Source of the DNA: an uncultured Anaeromusa sp.
GTDB lineage: Bacteria > Bacillota > Negativicutes > Anaeromusales > Anaeromusaceae
Direction of reading: 5' to 3'
Length of the DNA: 64,000 bases
Assembly (NCBI RefSeq): GCF_963676855.1
Contig: NZ_OY781460.1
Coordinates: 3,284,001-3,348,000, forward strand
The notes beneath the pieces are model-generated. The model was not told where the DNA came from and ran no database searches. It saw only the letters and a program-made list of their open reading frames with translations. Each line of letters opens with the position of its first letter. Positions within the stretch are counted from its first letter, which is position 1. Of the stretch, positions 25,499 through 34,199 are shown piece by piece. Both the position numbers and the translations under genes were made by a program.

Positions 25499-26923
25499 CT
25501 ATTTTCCGATCTCTTTCGCCGGAGCTATATACATAACCCCCACCATAACAACTAAGGTTAGCAAAATCCCTGTCGATTGAGCGTTCAAAATCCAAATTCC
25601 TTTACCGGCGTTGCCGAATTGTAAGGCCACGGTAGAAATAATACCCACTCCGGCTGATAAAAAGGCCGCCAACGTACTGGGACGCCGTGAAAACAAGCCA
25701 AACAGCAGTGGCGCAGTCAAGGACACCGACATTAACGAGTAAAAAATAGACAATGCAGAAATGACATTAGGCAATAAAATGGCCATTCCTACTCCCACCG
25801 CGCCAGCTGCCATCGTTACAAAACGGCTGCGTTGCAAGAGCACCTCATCCGCGATCTCCGGATTGATAAATGTCTTATAAAGATCTTTCGTAAAGGAAGA
25901 GGTAATCATATACAACACAGCATCCGCCGCGCTTACTTCCGCTGAAAAAATCGCTGCTAATGCCAAGGCGGAAGCCCAGAAGGGCATGCAGTCCTTCATC
26001 ACAATGGGCAAAGCCAAATCTCGTTCCGTAAGGTTTGGCGCAACCACCGATGCGGCCATTCCCAGAATGGCCGGAATTAGAGCAAAAGCCAGCATCACCA
26101 AACCGCAGAGCGCTGTGCTTTTACGAACAGTGCTTGCATCTTTAGCTCCATAGATTTTCCCAATCAGTCCTGGAGAAATAAAAAAAGACGGCGTCAACAT
26201 AAGAAAAAAGCCTAAAATTGTAGTTACCCCTGCGCCATCCAAACTAAAATACGCTTCAAGCAGTTGGGGATCGCCCAGCCTTTGCGCCACTTGCGTTTCC
26301 AGGCCATTCCAACCGCCGATAAAATTCATAACCAAAGGCACGGCAACAAAAAAGCCAACCAGTTTTACCGTTGCTTCCAACGCATTGACATACGCCGCGG
26401 AAACCAAACCGCCAGCACCGAAATACAGCACTACAACAACTGCGCCAATCAGAATACCCACCGTCTTGCTCACGTCGGCAACAACCGATAAAATCCAGGC
26501 TATGCCCATCAGCTGCCCCGCAAAAATAGCAATGGTTCCCACCGCCATCAACAAGGAAATCAAACCACGAAAATTCCGATGATACCGATACTCCAGATAA
26601 TCGCCCAAGGTATAAAATTGATGTTCTTTGGCCAAACGCCAAATAACCGGTCCTACCCAAAAAGCTAAAACAAACGTCCCCATCGCCGAAGCCACAATCC
26701 ACCACATGGCAGATATCCCCATCTTATAGCCCAGTCCAGCTACACCTACGGTGGAGCCGGCGCCAATATTAGGAGCAATCAAGGTGATAAAAAGCAACAG
26801 CGTCCCAAATTTCCTGCCCCCAACAAAAAAATCAGCCGATCCTTTGACTCTTTTGGTCATAAAAAAGCCCACAGCAATCAACAAAAGTGAATATAGCGCA
26901 ATAACCCAAACATACCCGTTCAT
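25499..26923 (-). CDS. Sodium:solute symporter (SSS family)
   Basis: 474 aa with about 13 membrane helices. SSS features include the opening SADFFVGGRKFG loop, GAGSTVGVAGLGYKMG, and the conserved mid-section SAEVSAADAVLYMITSSFTKDLY. AAAGGAGG before the ATG. Upstream partner of pcp; the substrate may be pyroglutamate, peptides or another organic acid, which is inferred from the operon only. Confidence 0.9.
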   Translation of the reverse strand: MNGYVWVIALYSLLLIAVGFFMTKRVKGSADFFVGGRKFGTLLLFITLIAPNIGAGSTVGVAGLGYKMGISAMWWIVASAMGTFVLAFWVGPVIWRLAKEHQFYTLGDYLEYRYHRNFRGLISLLMAVGTIAIFAGQLMGIAWILSVVADVSKTVGILIGAVVVVLYFGAGGLVSAAYVNALEATVKLVGFFVAVPLVMNFIGGWNGLETQVAQRLGDPQLLEAYFSLDGAGVTTILGFFLMLTPSFFISPGLIGKIYGAKDASTVRKSTALCGLVMLAFALIPAILGMAASVVAPNLTERDLALPIVMKDCMPFWASALALAAIFSAEVSAADAVLYMITSSFTKDLYKTFINPEIADEVLLQRSRFVTMAAGAVGVGMAILLPNVISALSIFYSLMSVSLTAPLLFGLFSRRPSTLAAFLSAGVGIISTVALQFGNAGKGIWILNAQSTGILLTLVVMVGVMYIAPAKEIGK

Positions 26924-26953
26924 GAGGCGCCTCCTTTAACAGTCTGCGAAAAA

Positions 26954-26982
26954 AAAGATTTGCTGCATATAAGCAAATCTTT
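26954..26982 (-). terminator. Intrinsic terminator of the ferredoxin-nitroreductase gene
   Basis: AAAGATTTGCT / AGCAAATCTTT stem, 7-base loop, eight-base T run on the minus strand. Confidence 0.8.
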
Positions 26983-27067
26983 ACGATGTTTCTTCTATTA
27001 TAGCATTTGAAAACCAAGGATTGAAGAAAGCCTCCCGCAAAATGACGTTCTAATCACAAGCGAATTT

Positions 27068-27973
27068 TTACCAATAATTCACTTGCGCAAAAGTACGCTT
27101 GATGCCTCGCAAATACTGTAGCTGCGGGTATCCAAAGATCACCAGTAACCCGTCTTTTCGTTTAGGTAAAATGCCATATTTCTGCTGCAATGCCGGCGCA
27201 TGACGCAGCATGGGCGCCACCGTGCCAATCATGCAGGTTCCCAGTCCTAAAGCTTCGCCAGCCAGCATGGCATACGTTGCGGCAATCGAAGCGTCCGCCG
27301 GGTCAGAGTAAGCAGAATTCTGAAACAACATCGCCAGTGGCGCTCCATATAAAATGGCATCCCGCCCCTGTTCTTTGGCAGCTATTGCCTGTGCCAATAA
27401 AGGCTGCATAAAGTCCTCAATCATTTCTGCTGTCTCTTTACTCAGAAACGGACGCAGCAGATGTGAAACCGGCGGAGAAAATAGCCAACGCCGTTTTCCC
27501 AGAAAATCAACAAAATCAAAAGCAAATTCCCTGACTTTTTTTCTTCCATGCAAAACAAGCACGCTAACGTCAGAGGGCGGCAAGCCCATAGGAGCAGCGG
27601 AGGCCGCTGCCAAAATCGATTCTACAACCGTTCTGTCCACCTCGCGTTCCAAAAACACTCTCGTACTGCGCCGTCGTAAAAACAAGGATTGCAATTCCTT
27701 AAACCCGCTCTGAGGCACCAATTCGGTAAAAGAAATCTTATTTTCCTCGCATAATGTTCGCCCGCTCAACGTAATACAGCCTTGAGGGCATACCGCTACA
27801 CACTGACCGCAGCCGATACAACCAAAGCCTTGGTCCGGTTGTATCGCTATTTTGCCATTTTCCATACGCAAGGTCATACCACAGGCTTTAGCGCAGAGAC
27901 CGCATGCAGTACAGCCTTGTTCATCAATATATACAGACGCTTCTTCTGAGGTCCGGCTTGTACGAACCGCCAT
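27068..27973 (-). CDS. Ferredoxin-nitroreductase fusion protein
   Basis: 301 aa from the ATG at 27973 (AAAGGAGGGG). The N-terminus carries two [4Fe-4S] motifs (CTACGLCAKAC and CIGCGQCVAVCP). The remainder is a nitroreductase-fold FMN domain (RRRSTRVFLEREVDRTVVESIL, GEALGLGTCMIGTV, FGYPQLQY). These fusions are common in anaerobes and reduce unknown small molecules with ferredoxin-derived electrons. Monocistronic. Confidence 0.9.
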   Translation of the reverse strand: MAVRTSRTSEEASVYIDEQGCTACGLCAKACGMTLRMENGKIAIQPDQGFGCIGCGQCVAVCPQGCITLSGRTLCEENKISFTELVPQSGFKELQSLFLRRRSTRVFLEREVDRTVVESILAAASAAPMGLPPSDVSVLVLHGRKKVREFAFDFVDFLGKRRWLFSPPVSHLLRPFLSKETAEMIEDFMQPLLAQAIAAKEQGRDAILYGAPLAMLFQNSAYSDPADASIAATYAMLAGEALGLGTCMIGTVAPMLRHAPALQQKYGILPKRKDGLLVIFGYPQLQYLRGIKRTFAQVNYW

Positions 27974-28164
27974 CCCTATCCCCTCCTTTCGTTGCCGCCT
28001 ATTGCGTCCATACATTTCCTTTTCTTTGATTTCGTCGTTTTTACAAAGTATCCTTCTAACTTCCGTCTTCACTGTGATGCAGCACGGCTCTTAGCAAGTG
28101 AATAAAGGATTTTCTCCACCACTCGCGAATTTTATCTTTAAAGATACAACACAGGAGGCTTGCT

Positions 28165-28893
28165 ATGAATCTGAAAGTCATCTGCGCTTCTCCATCCTTA
28201 CAGTATATGGAGCTTCTAAAGATATCTTGGAAATTACTGCGCACTCATTTTTCTCCCATCATACTTCTTGCCGCCCTAGGCGCTTTGCCGGGAATCTATC
28301 TTGTCCAAACCATGCCGGAAACAGCCTTGGAAAGCCCCCCGTTTCTTCTCATTTTAGCGGGGGCCCTAATCAGCATGCTATCCTATATGAGTATTATGCT
28401 TCTTATTGACGACATCGTGGCTGACCGCCCTATTTCCTTGGTGCATATCTTTGAAAGAGCTTCGGCACGCTTGCCTTTAGCCATCACCACCGGCCTTCTT
28501 TGTCTGTTGCGCCTTTTCGGTTGGTATTTGCTTCTTTTTATCCCAGGCGTCATCAAATCCGTACGCTATTCCTTTTCTCTTCAAGCCGTCGCCTTACGAG
28601 AAAAAGCCCATGGCAAAGCAATTCACTACAGCATTGACCTGGTCCGCGGGCATTGGTGGGGCGTTGTCCTGGCTAGCATTTGCATTTCCTTGCCACAATT
28701 CATTTTAAGTTTACCTTTTGCCGCCTCGCATCCGGCAAGCGGCTCCGTAACATCACTCTTGCTGGCAGCTGTCCAAATCCTCACTACGGCATTTTGGTAT
28801 GTCGGCGAAACCGTTCTCTTTTTAGCATTAGAAGAACAACAGCACCAGCCAATACTGCCGCCGCCTCCACCACCTCTGGAGATAAATGAATAA
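28165..28893 (+). CDS. Polytopic membrane protein with proline-rich tail
   Basis: 242 aa, about six membrane helices, with a cytoplasmic-looking loop RYSFSLQAVALREKAHGKAI. The topology and spacing resemble YciC/DUF975-type or glycerophosphodiesterase membrane-domain proteins, but the match is not firm. The C-terminal tail has eight near-consecutive prolines. GGAGG before the ATG; followed by two hairpins. Confidence 0.75.
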   Translation: MNLKVICASPSLQYMELLKISWKLLRTHFSPIILLAALGALPGIYLVQTMPETALESPPFLLILAGALISMLSYMSIMLLIDDIVADRPISLVHIFERASARLPLAITTGLLCLLRLFGWYLLLFIPGVIKSVRYSFSLQAVALREKAHGKAIHYSIDLVRGHWWGVVLASICISLPQFILSLPFAASHPASGSVTSLLLAAVQILTTAFWYVGETVLFLALEEQQHQPILPPPPPPLEINE

Positions 28894-28903
28894 ATCATAC
28901 CTA

Positions 28904-28948
28904 AACCGGAAGAAGCGTAGCAGTTGCTCGCAAATCTTCCGGTTTTCT
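28904..28948 (+). terminator. Intrinsic terminator
   Basis: AACCGGAAGA / TCTTCCGGTT stem followed by TTTCTCTTTT. Confidence 0.75.
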
Positions 28949-28979
28949 CTTTTCTAAAAACGCTCTTTTTAGAAAAGAG
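28947..28979. repeat. Second perfect hairpin in tandem
   Basis: Perfect 14-bp inverted repeat CTCTTTTCTAAAAA with complement and a 5-base loop, directly after the terminator. It may be a second termination signal. Confidence 0.6.
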
Positions 28980-29128
28980 AAAGCGATTCCCCTTTAACAG
29001 CTTAATGTGCTTTCTTTCCATCGGCAATATTACAACCATGTAATGTTTATGTCACAAATCCGACACACTTTAAGAGTAAAATAAAGTCATTGCATAGAAA
29101 AAGCAGCATTGGAAGGGAGTCCTAGCAC

Positions 29129-29431
29129 ATGCAATACCAAATTACAGAAAAAGATTCTCAAGCCACAATCTATTTGGCCGGCAAGCTGTATCTTCAAGAC
29201 ATTGAACAGCTCCGCCTCGACCTTGTACAATCCCTTGAAAAAGGCTCCAAATGGTTAATAGTCAATCTCGCTGAAGTTACCTATATAGACAGCTCCAGCT
29301 TAAGTCTTTTCGTCATGCTTCACAAATGTACGGAACAGCTTCATGGAGGACTAACACTGCTTGGCGCTCACGGTATGGTAAAAGAGATTTTCACGCGTAC
29401 CCGCTTAGACAGGCTACTGAAAGTTAGCTAG
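29129..29431 (+). CDS. STAS-domain anti-sigma-factor antagonist
   Basis: 100-aa single STAS domain (SpoIIAA/RsbV-like). The phosphorylatable Ser lies in VTYIDSSSLSLFVMLHK (about 51-67). Such proteins bind an anti-sigma kinase and are switched off by phosphorylation. No partner kinase or sigma factor is adjacent, so its pathway is unknown. GGAAGGGAG before the ATG. Confidence 0.9.
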   Translation: MQYQITEKDSQATIYLAGKLYLQDIEQLRLDLVQSLEKGSKWLIVNLAEVTYIDSSSLSLFVMLHKCTEQLHGGLTLLGAHGMVKEIFTRTRLDRLLKVS

Positions 29432-29478
29432 TATCGGCACACGAGAAATAGATCCTTTGCAAATTATGTAAATAAAAC

Positions 29479-29525
29479 AGGACTGTGGCTAGCTTGTTAT
29501 CAAGCTTCTCCACAGTCCTATTTTG
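29479..29525 (+). terminator. Intrinsic terminator
   Basis: AGGACTGTGG / CCACAGTCCT stem with an inner AAGCTTG-type pairing, followed by ATTTTGTTTTT. Confidence 0.8.
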
Positions 29526-29557
29526 TTTTTGATGAATTCAACGCGCCGCGCTCACTT

Positions 29558-30094
29558 TCAAAAGACAGGCGGCGTGATGGCAGAGATAAAAATCAACTCT
29601 TCGTCGCCTTCATTCCAAATTTTATGTGGCAGCGTAGAAAGGTAGTAAATGCTATCCCCTTCCTGCAAGTCGAAAAAGTCTTCGCCAATCTGTATTTTCA
29701 TTTTTCCCTGAGCCACAAGCAAGTTTTCCTCACCATAGTGCCCTAATGGTTCTTCACAAGTAATCGCCCCAGGCGCGACACGCCCAATCATCATTTCGAT
29801 AGTTTTATTTAAATTGGGCGACAGCAGTTCGAAAGAAACCTCGCCTCGCCCCACGCGTACTATTTTGCGTTCTTCTTTGCGAACAATTAAATTCTCTTTT
29901 TGCTCATCCATCAAGAAATAAAAAATAGGCACATCCAACATATGCGATAATTTACGCAAAGATGTAATTGAGGGTTCTGCCAAACCTCGTTCAACTTGAC
30001 TTAAAAAGCCTTGCGTCAACGATGCTCCTTCAGCCAGCTCGCGAATGGTCAATCCTTTTTCCTGCCGTTTAGCACGGATTCTTTCCCCTAGCAC
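29558..30094 (-). CDS. XRE-family regulator with cupin sensor domain
   Basis: 178 aa, GTG start with AAAGGAGGGG. N-terminal helix-turn-helix (LTIRELAEGASLTQGFLSQVERGLAEPSITSLRKL, residues 15-49). C-terminal cupin (about 100-178; HYGEENLLVAQGKMKIQIGE, LPHKIWNEGDEELIFI) likely binding a small ligand. It is the last gene of the amino-acid ABC operon, 18 bp after the ATPase gene, so it probably regulates that uptake system. Confidence 0.9.
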   Translation of the reverse strand: MLGERIRAKRQEKGLTIRELAEGASLTQGFLSQVERGLAEPSITSLRKLSHMLDVPIFYFLMDEQKENLIVRKEERKIVRVGRGEVSFELLSPNLNKTIEMMIGRVAPGAITCEEPLGHYGEENLLVAQGKMKIQIGEDFFDLQEGDSIYYLSTLPHKIWNEGDEELIFISAITPPVF

Positions 30095-30112
30095 AGCAGC
30101 CCCTCCTTTGGG

Positions 30113-30847
30113 TTAATGACGAATACGGCGTAAAAAGGACTGGGTACGCTCCTGTTGGGGCGACTCAAAAATGTCTCGGGGTGTTCCTTCTTCCACAATA
30201 ATTCCCTGATCCATAAACAAAACCCGATCCGCTACTTGCCTCGCAAAGTCCATTTCATGGGTCACTACGACCATGGTCATGCCTGCCAACGCCAACTCTT
30301 TCATCACTTCCAGCACCTCGCCCACCAACTCAGGGTCCAGCGCCGATGTCGGCTCATCAAACAACATAATTTGCGGCTGCATCGCCAGCGCTCGAGCAAT
30401 GGCTACACGCTGCTGCTGTCCGCCGGAAAGTTCTCTAGGATAGCGATCACATTTATCTGCTAATCCTACTTTTTCCAGCAACGCGGTCGCTAATTCCCTT
30501 GCGGCCGCTCGTTTCTCTTTTTTGACTACCAGCGGCGCCTCCATGACATTTTCCAAGGCCGTCTTATGGGGAAACAGATTAAACCTTTGAAAAACCATGC
30601 CGATCTGCGTCCGCAAACTACATAGATCGTATTTTTCCGTTACCTCTTGTCCAGCAAATTTAATAACTCCCTGTTGAATGGGCTCCAAGCAATTCAAGCA
30701 ACGAAGAATGGTGCTTTTACCGGAACCGCTAGGCCCGATAATAACTACTTTTTCCCTTTCCTGCAAACGCAAGGTAATCCCACGCAAAACCTGAACCTCG
30801 CCAAAGGACTTGCAGATATTTTCCATTTCCACAATATAAGGCTTCAT
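30113..30847 (-). CDS. Polar amino-acid ABC transporter, ATPase
   Basis: 244 aa. Walker [11 protein letters not shown]-loop [11 protein letters not shown], signature LSGGQQQR, Walker [14 protein letters not shown]-loop VVTHEMDFA. Closely resembles GlnQ-type ATPases. Its ATG overlaps the permease stop (ATGA), showing translational coupling. Confidence 0.95.
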   Translation of the reverse strand: MKPYIVEMENICKSFGEVQVLRGITLRLQEREKVVIIGPSGSGKSTILRCLNCLEPIQQGVIKFAGQEVTEKYDLCSLRTQIGMVFQRFNLFPHKTALENVMEAPLVVKKEKRAAARELATALLEKVGLADKCDRYPRELSGGQQQRVAIARALAMQPQIMLFDEPTSALDPELVGEVLEVMKELALAGMTMVVVTHEMDFARQVADRVLFMDQGIIVEEGTPRDIFESPQQERTQSFLRRIRH

Positions 30848-31497
30848 AGCTTTGCCATCCTTTTTTCCAGATTGTCAGCCACCAGCATGAACACGGAATT
30901 CATAAGCAAGTACAGCAACGCAATGACCGTATATACTTCAAAGCTGCGGAAGGTCGTGTAAATTAACTGTTCGCCGGTCCGCAAAAGTTCGGTAATCGTA
31001 ACAAGCGACGCAATCGACGAATTCTTCAAAGTAATGATAAACTGGTTCACCATCGGAGGCATACATACTTTGATGGCCTGCGGTCCAATGATTCGCACCA
31101 GCGCCTGTCGATAGTTCATCCCCAACGACAAAGCCGCTTCAAGCTGGCCTTTGTCAACCGCTTGAATGCCAGCTCGAAAAATTTCGGTTACATAGGCACC
31201 TGTATTGATAGCTAAACCAACGATACCAGCAGTCATACTATCCATCTTCAGCCCCAATTGAGGCAGTCCAAAGTACAGAATAAAGAGCTGCACCAATAGC
31301 GGCGTCCCTCGAATCACCCAAACATAAAAGGAGGAAATCGCATTTAAATAACGATTGGAGGAAACCCGGCACAACGCTCCCGCTATGCCGAGCCCCATAC
31401 CTAACAAGAGCGAAATCAGGGAAATTTGCAATGTAACCAGACAACCTTGGAGCAAAATGGGAAGCTTGCTTAACACAATCGAGTAATCTAAGTTCAT
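30844..31497 (-). CDS. Polar amino-acid ABC transporter, permease
   Basis: 217 aa, about five membrane helices, with the HisM/GlnP-type motif [19 protein letters not shown] (the EAA loop that contacts the ATPase). Between the binding protein and ATPase genes in one operon. Only one permease gene is present, so it probably works as a homodimer. Confidence 0.95.
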   Translation of the reverse strand: MNLDYSIVLSKLPILLQGCLVTLQISLISLLLGMGLGIAGALCRVSSNRYLNAISSFYVWVIRGTPLLVQLFILYFGLPQLGLKMDSMTAGIVGLAINTGAYVTEIFRAGIQAVDKGQLEAALSLGMNYRQALVRIIGPQAIKVCMPPMVNQFIITLKNSSIASLVTITELLRTGEQLIYTTFRSFEVYTVIALLYLLMNSVFMLVADNLEKRMAKL

Positions 31498-31523
31498 AAC
31501 CTATATCCCCTTCGCTTTTGTGA

Positions 31524-32327
31524 TCATTTCTCGCCAGTCAGCCATTTTTTATAGAGTTTGTCCGCCTCGCCGGTTTGTTTCATATCTTTCAGTACCGAAT
31601 TGACTAAATCCGTCAATTCTTTATCACCTTTTTTTACCGCAATGCCCAACGAAGCCTTGGTGAAGGGTTCACCAACAATACGTACATCTGGATGCGATTT
31701 GTTGTATTCTAATTGATTCAACAAGTCATTGATCGACGCGTCCAAACGTCCATTTTCCATATCCAAAAGATAGTCGACGGTTTCCTTATAGCTCTTGATT
31801 TCAAAATCAATGCCTTTTGCCTTAATATCCTGCGCCACTTTTTCGCTAGTAGCCCCGGCTTTAACGCCCACTACCTTGCCCGCCAAATCATTGACGCTAG
31901 TAATGGTCGTCTTGTTTTTCATTGTAACCAGCACCATGCCGGTATCCATATAGGGATCGGCAAAATCAACTACTTCGCGTCGTTGGTCAGTAATGTACAT
32001 TGCCGCAATAACCAAATCGGCTTGGCCATTCTGTATCGTCGGAATCAAGCTAGTAAACTGCATTTCCTGCACTTCCAAGGGCACGCCAATTTTTTTAGCA
32101 ACGGCTTCCGCCACATCAATATCATACCCAATAATCTTATTTGTTTTTTCATCATGATATTCAAATGGCCGATAGTTCCCTGTAGCCAGCACCAATTTTC
32201 CTTTTTGCTTAATTTCATCAATACGGCTTTTTTGCGCTGCCGATTTATCGGAACCGCAGCCAGCGAGCGCGCCCAAGGCCAGCACCATCATTAATAGGAT
32301 TCCTATGATTTTTCCGTATTTTTTCAT
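31524..32327 (-). CDS. Polar amino-acid ABC transporter, substrate-binding lipoprotein
   Basis: 267 aa. Signal peptide with lipobox LGALAGC (Cys about residue 24). Family-3 solute-binding protein: GKLVLATGNYRPFEYHD, IIGYDIDVAEAVAKKIG, VQEMQFTSLIPTIQNGQADLV. First structural gene of the operon. Ligand not defined; cystine, glutamine or arginine are typical. The mRNA leader holds two hairpins (32417-32489). Confidence 0.94.
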   Translation of the reverse strand: MKKYGKIIGILLMMVLALGALAGCGSDKSAAQKSRIDEIKQKGKLVLATGNYRPFEYHDEKTNKIIGYDIDVAEAVAKKIGVPLEVQEMQFTSLIPTIQNGQADLVIAAMYITDQRREVVDFADPYMDTGMVLVTMKNKTTITSVNDLAGKVVGVKAGATSEKVAQDIKAKGIDFEIKSYKETVDYLLDMENGRLDASINDLLNQLEYNKSHPDVRIVGEPFTKASLGIAVKKGDKELTDLVNSVLKDMKQTGEADKLYKKWLTGEK

Positions 32328-32416
32328 CTTTCATCCTTCTTTCTTTGTAAATTGCAATTTGAAACTTTATAATCAGGCGGCCGCCAAATTATTGAACTCT
32401 ATTTTATAAAAAAACA

Positions 32417-32489
32417 GAGCCCGCGCACACTAGCGCAGGCTCCATCGCCAAACACACAGAAAAGCTCCGAATCAACGATTCGAAGCTTC
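32417..32489 (-). promoter_or_regulatory. Structured mRNA leader with terminator before the ABC operon
   Basis: On the minus strand a 12-bp hairpin (32463-32489, loop GTT) is followed by a strong terminator (32417-32442, stem GAGCCTGCGC, then TGTTTTTTT), about 90 bp before the start codon of the binding protein. It lies downstream of a good promoter. It may be an attenuator, or simply the terminator of msrA plus an extra hairpin. No known riboswitch class recognised. Confidence 0.5.
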
Positions 32490-32518
32490 ATTGCTACTAA
32501 GTTATTATGTTAGTCCCC

Positions 32519-32547
32519 AGTATAGCAGTCTGATGCAGACTATGCAA
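32519..32547 (-). promoter_or_regulatory. Promoter of the amino-acid ABC operon with palindromic spacer
   Basis: On the minus strand TTGCAT (32547-32542), 17-bp spacer, TATACT (32524-32519). The spacer contains the perfect inverted repeat AGTCTG-CAT-CAGACT (32527-32541), a good candidate operator. Confidence 0.65.
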
Positions 32548-32579
32548 GAAAATATTTCATCCTGTTAATAAAATATTGC

Positions 32580-33122
32580 TCAGGGTAAATTTCCTTTTGC
32601 ATTCAGTGTACTTCTCACCTTTTGAAATTCTTTCTCCCCAATGTGGCAATACCCTTGAGGATTCTTATCTAAATACTTCTGATGGTATTCTTCCGCTGGG
32701 TAGAAATTTTGCAGTACCGCCATCTCAATGGCAAGTGGCTGCTCATACTGCCGCTGCAATGTTTGTAAAGAGTGCATAATAATATCGCTGTCTTCTTCCT
32801 GCACATAGTAAATACCACTTCGGTACTGCACTCCTACGTCAAAGCCCTGACGATTAAGCGAAACAGGATCAATCACTTCGTAAAAAAGCTCTAAAATTCT
32901 TTTCAAAGATATCTCATCCGCCCGATAAACAACTCGAACGGTTTCGGCATGGCCGCTGCCGCTGCATACTTCCTCATAACTTGGCCGTTCCTTCGGTCCG
33001 TTAGCATAGCCAACTTCTGTTTCTACAACGCCCTTAACCAATGACAAGTACTTTTCCGTACCCCAAAAGCAACCACCAGCTAAGTAAATTTCTTTTACGC
33101 CGTCTGCGTTTTGCTTGCTCAT
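32580..33122 (-). CDS. msrA: Peptide-methionine (S)-S-oxide reductase
   Basis: Repairs oxidised methionine in proteins. 180 aa from the ATG at 33122 (GGAGG with 8-base spacing); upstream in-frame starts exist but lack ribosome sites. Catalytic GCFWGTEKYL, then VGYANG, and the conserved VCSGSGHAE, FYEVIDPVSLNRQG and QYRSGIYY. Downstream of phzF-like gene by about 90 bp. Confidence 0.94.
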   Translation of the reverse strand: MSKQNADGVKEIYLAGGCFWGTEKYLSLVKGVVETEVGYANGPKERPSYEEVCSGSGHAETVRVVYRADEISLKRILELFYEVIDPVSLNRQGFDVGVQYRSGIYYVQEEDSDIIMHSLQTLQRQYEQPLAIEMAVLQNFYPAEEYHQKYLDKNPQGYCHIGEKEFQKVRSTLNAKGNLP

Positions 33123-33214
33123 TCGCCCCGCCTCCTCATCGCAAACGTTGGATTCGACGTTAACACACATGTCGCCTGCAACCGCCTCTAGCATGGTTTA
33201 TAATTGACGCGCGG

Positions 33215-34117
33215 TTACAGCGTAATTTCCGTTTTAAAGACGATAACCGCTTCCCCGCCGATGCGAACCTGCACAGGCTCTCCCTCTGCCACTTTTACAT
33301 AGACGTCGACAATGCCACTTCGTCCAATGGCGCTGCCCTGTTCTCCCTTGAAGCAGAATTGGTTCCCCTCATAGGCGACTAGTTTATGTTTCACAAGATA
33401 CGCCCCCAGAGGGCCATTGGCATTGCCTGTCACCGGATCTTCCGCAATACCAATGGCCGGTGCAAACATACGCCCATGTGACAATACGCCCGCTACCTGC
33501 GAATCAAGAGTAAAGACAAAATAGCCGTTACAGGAGATTTCAGCGCTCAGCTCTTTTAACCCCGCCAAATCCGGGCTTAGAACGTCCAGCTTGCTTCGTT
33601 GCCTAATCCCAACCATAACTTTGGAATGTCCAGTAGACACCACTTCTACCGGACACCGTTCGTCCATATCCGCCTCAGCCAATCCCAACGCCGCCAACAG
33701 CCGCTGCCGCTGCGTATCGGTAAGTTGTCGTTCAAACGAAATGGCGCCTTGAGTCATAATAATGGAATAATTGTCCTTATACCGCACAATTTCTACAGGC
33801 AAGGTTCCCACGCCAATTTTGTGCATGCTGATGGTGGAATCCATTTGCCCCTCTACTGCGCGCACATAATGAGAAGCAATGGTCGCATGGCCGCAAACAG
33901 GCACTTCTGTCAACGGCGTGAAATAGCGAATGCGCACCTCATGATCCGGTGCATCTGGCGAAAACAAAAAAGCGGTTTCTGAATTATTAAGCTCCCTAGC
34001 AATCGACAACATCTCTTTTTCATTCAAACCGTCCGCATTCGTAACGACTCCGGCGGGATTCCCTTTAAAGGATTCCGTCGTAAAGGCATCTACCTGATAA
34101 ATCGTGTATGTACGCAC
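33215..34117 (-). CDS. PhzF-family isomerase/epimerase
   Basis: 300 aa from the GTG at 34117 (AGGAGG seven bases away). PhzF fold in two symmetrical halves: VDAFTTESFKGNPAGVV with the catalytic region NNSETAFLF, PVCGHATIASHYV, and AEDPVTGNANGPLGAYL. No phenazine genes nearby, so it is one of the many general PhzF homologues whose substrate is unknown. Confidence 0.9.
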   Translation of the reverse strand: MRTYTIYQVDAFTTESFKGNPAGVVTNADGLNEKEMLSIARELNNSETAFLFSPDAPDHEVRIRYFTPLTEVPVCGHATIASHYVRAVEGQMDSTISMHKIGVGTLPVEIVRYKDNYSIIMTQGAISFERQLTDTQRQRLLAALGLAEADMDERCPVEVVSTGHSKVMVGIRQRSKLDVLSPDLAGLKELSAEISCNGYFVFTLDSQVAGVLSHGRMFAPAIGIAEDPVTGNANGPLGAYLVKHKLVAYEGNQFCFKGEQGSAIGRSGIVDVYVKVAEGEPVQVRIGGEAVIVFKTEITL

Positions 34118-34199
34118 AAGCCTGCCTCCTAGAAATAACGAAATTACAGTTTCTTCATTTGCATTTCTTTTCGTCATCGGAGCGCCGTTTGCCTGCTTT

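Noticed and set aside
32417..32460. Fluoride-riboswitch-like GGCGATGGAG in the ABC leader
   Set aside because: Only the first ten bases match; the rest of the fluoride aptamer is missing and the bases belong to the terminator stem.
32399..32492. Short leader ORF, first read as a Cys-rich attenuator peptide before the ABC operon
   Set aside because: Recounting the A run at 32460-32464 shows five A, so the frame gives a 20-residue peptide without a Cys cluster. There is also no ribosome site.
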